DNA of 5,568 bases from an uncultured Erysipelotrichales bacterium (GTDB lineage Bacteria; Bacillota_I; Bacilli_A; Erysipelotrichales; Coprobacillaceae), in NCBI GenBank assembly GCA_910586805.1, contig CAJUJC010000107.1, positions 1-5,568 on the forward strand, given 5' to 3'. Of this stretch, positions 5,458 through 5,568 are shown one piece after another. A program made the translations under genes and the position numbers. A model generated the notes under the pieces. It was not told the origin of the DNA. It did not search any database and saw nothing but the letters and a program-made list of their open reading frames with translations. Numbering within the stretch: the stretch's first letter is position 1; every line of letters starts with the position of its first letter.

Positions 5458-5466
5458 TGTTATAAT
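5458..5466 (+). promoter_or_regulatory. Extended -10 promoter reading out of the window
   Basis: TGTTATAAT has a perfect -10 box (5461-5466) with the TGN extension, the same arrangement seen upstream of the MATE and HAD genes. No consensus -35 is at the right distance; TTGACT at 5449 is too close. About 95 bases of leader follow with no start codon linked to a ribosome site. They hold short competing inverted repeats around 5491-5521. The gene served must lie beyond the end. Confidence 0.5.
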
Positions 5467-5568
5467 TTGTTTAGTTATTAAATAAATATTATAGTGTTGC
5501 TATTAGCAATGTGTTGTGCTATCATGTTATTGTCATATCTCCTTCATTAAATATAAAAAATATTTAAA

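Noticed and set aside
5449..5466. TTGACT plus TATAAT as a full promoter
   Set aside because: Only 6 bp separate the boxes; 16-18 are needed. Kept only as an extended -10 element.
5511..5540. Minus-strand GAAGGAG followed by ATG, suggesting a tiny gene entering from the right
   Set aside because: The nearest ATG stops after four codons, and the next gives only about 15 residues with poor spacing; no support for a real gene.

Overview
The window is AT-rich chromosomal DNA, with long A/T runs, very AT-rich terminator stems and strong AGGAGG-type ribosome sites. It also carries an RNase M5 gene, a NiaR-type niacin repressor and an ECF-transporter S component. Together these point to a low-GC Firmicute (Bacillota). 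An Erysipelotrichia/Coprobacillaceae-like gut anaerobe is my best guess, but the sequence does not prove it. All tryptophans are TGG, no reading frame needs TGA read as Trp, and the six complete genes plus the partial one stop at TAA or TAG. The standard code therefore fits. I see no tRNA, rRNA, CRISPR array, insertion sequence or phage gene.

Layout. (1) 1-310: the 3' end of niaR, the niacin-sensing 3H-domain repressor, closed by a terminator. (2) 311-1727: a complete MATE-family multidrug/cation antiporter with its own extended -10 promoter and GTG start; its terminator carries the stop codon in the loop. (3) 1736-2440: niaX, the predicted niacin-binding S component of an ECF transporter. 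A consensus promoter precedes it, and a 20-bp near-perfect palindrome, very probably the NiaR operator, sits at the transcription start. (4) 2445-3526, minus strand: a small Asn/Asp-rich lipoprotein of unknown function followed by rnmV (RNase M5), each with its own terminator; rnmV converges on niaX. (5) 3597-5394, plus strand: a two-gene operon with an 11-bp gap, encoding a YjjG/YfnB-like HAD nucleotidase and an M42-family metallo-aminopeptidase, closed by a terminator. (6) 5395-5568: non-coding DNA with one likely extended -10 promoter that probably drives a gene beyond the window.

The clearest biological story is niacin homeostasis. A repressor (niaR) and its likely target (niaX, uptake of nicotinate/nicotinamide for NAD synthesis) lie 1.5 kb apart, with an unrelated, separately transcribed MATE exporter between them. 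RNase M5 (5S rRNA maturation), the HAD phosphatase and the M42 peptidase are housekeeping genes with no visible link to niacin. I found no convincing new multi-gene system. The best leads are the operator, the uncharacterised lipoprotein, the rnmV context and the repeated overlap of stop codons with terminators.
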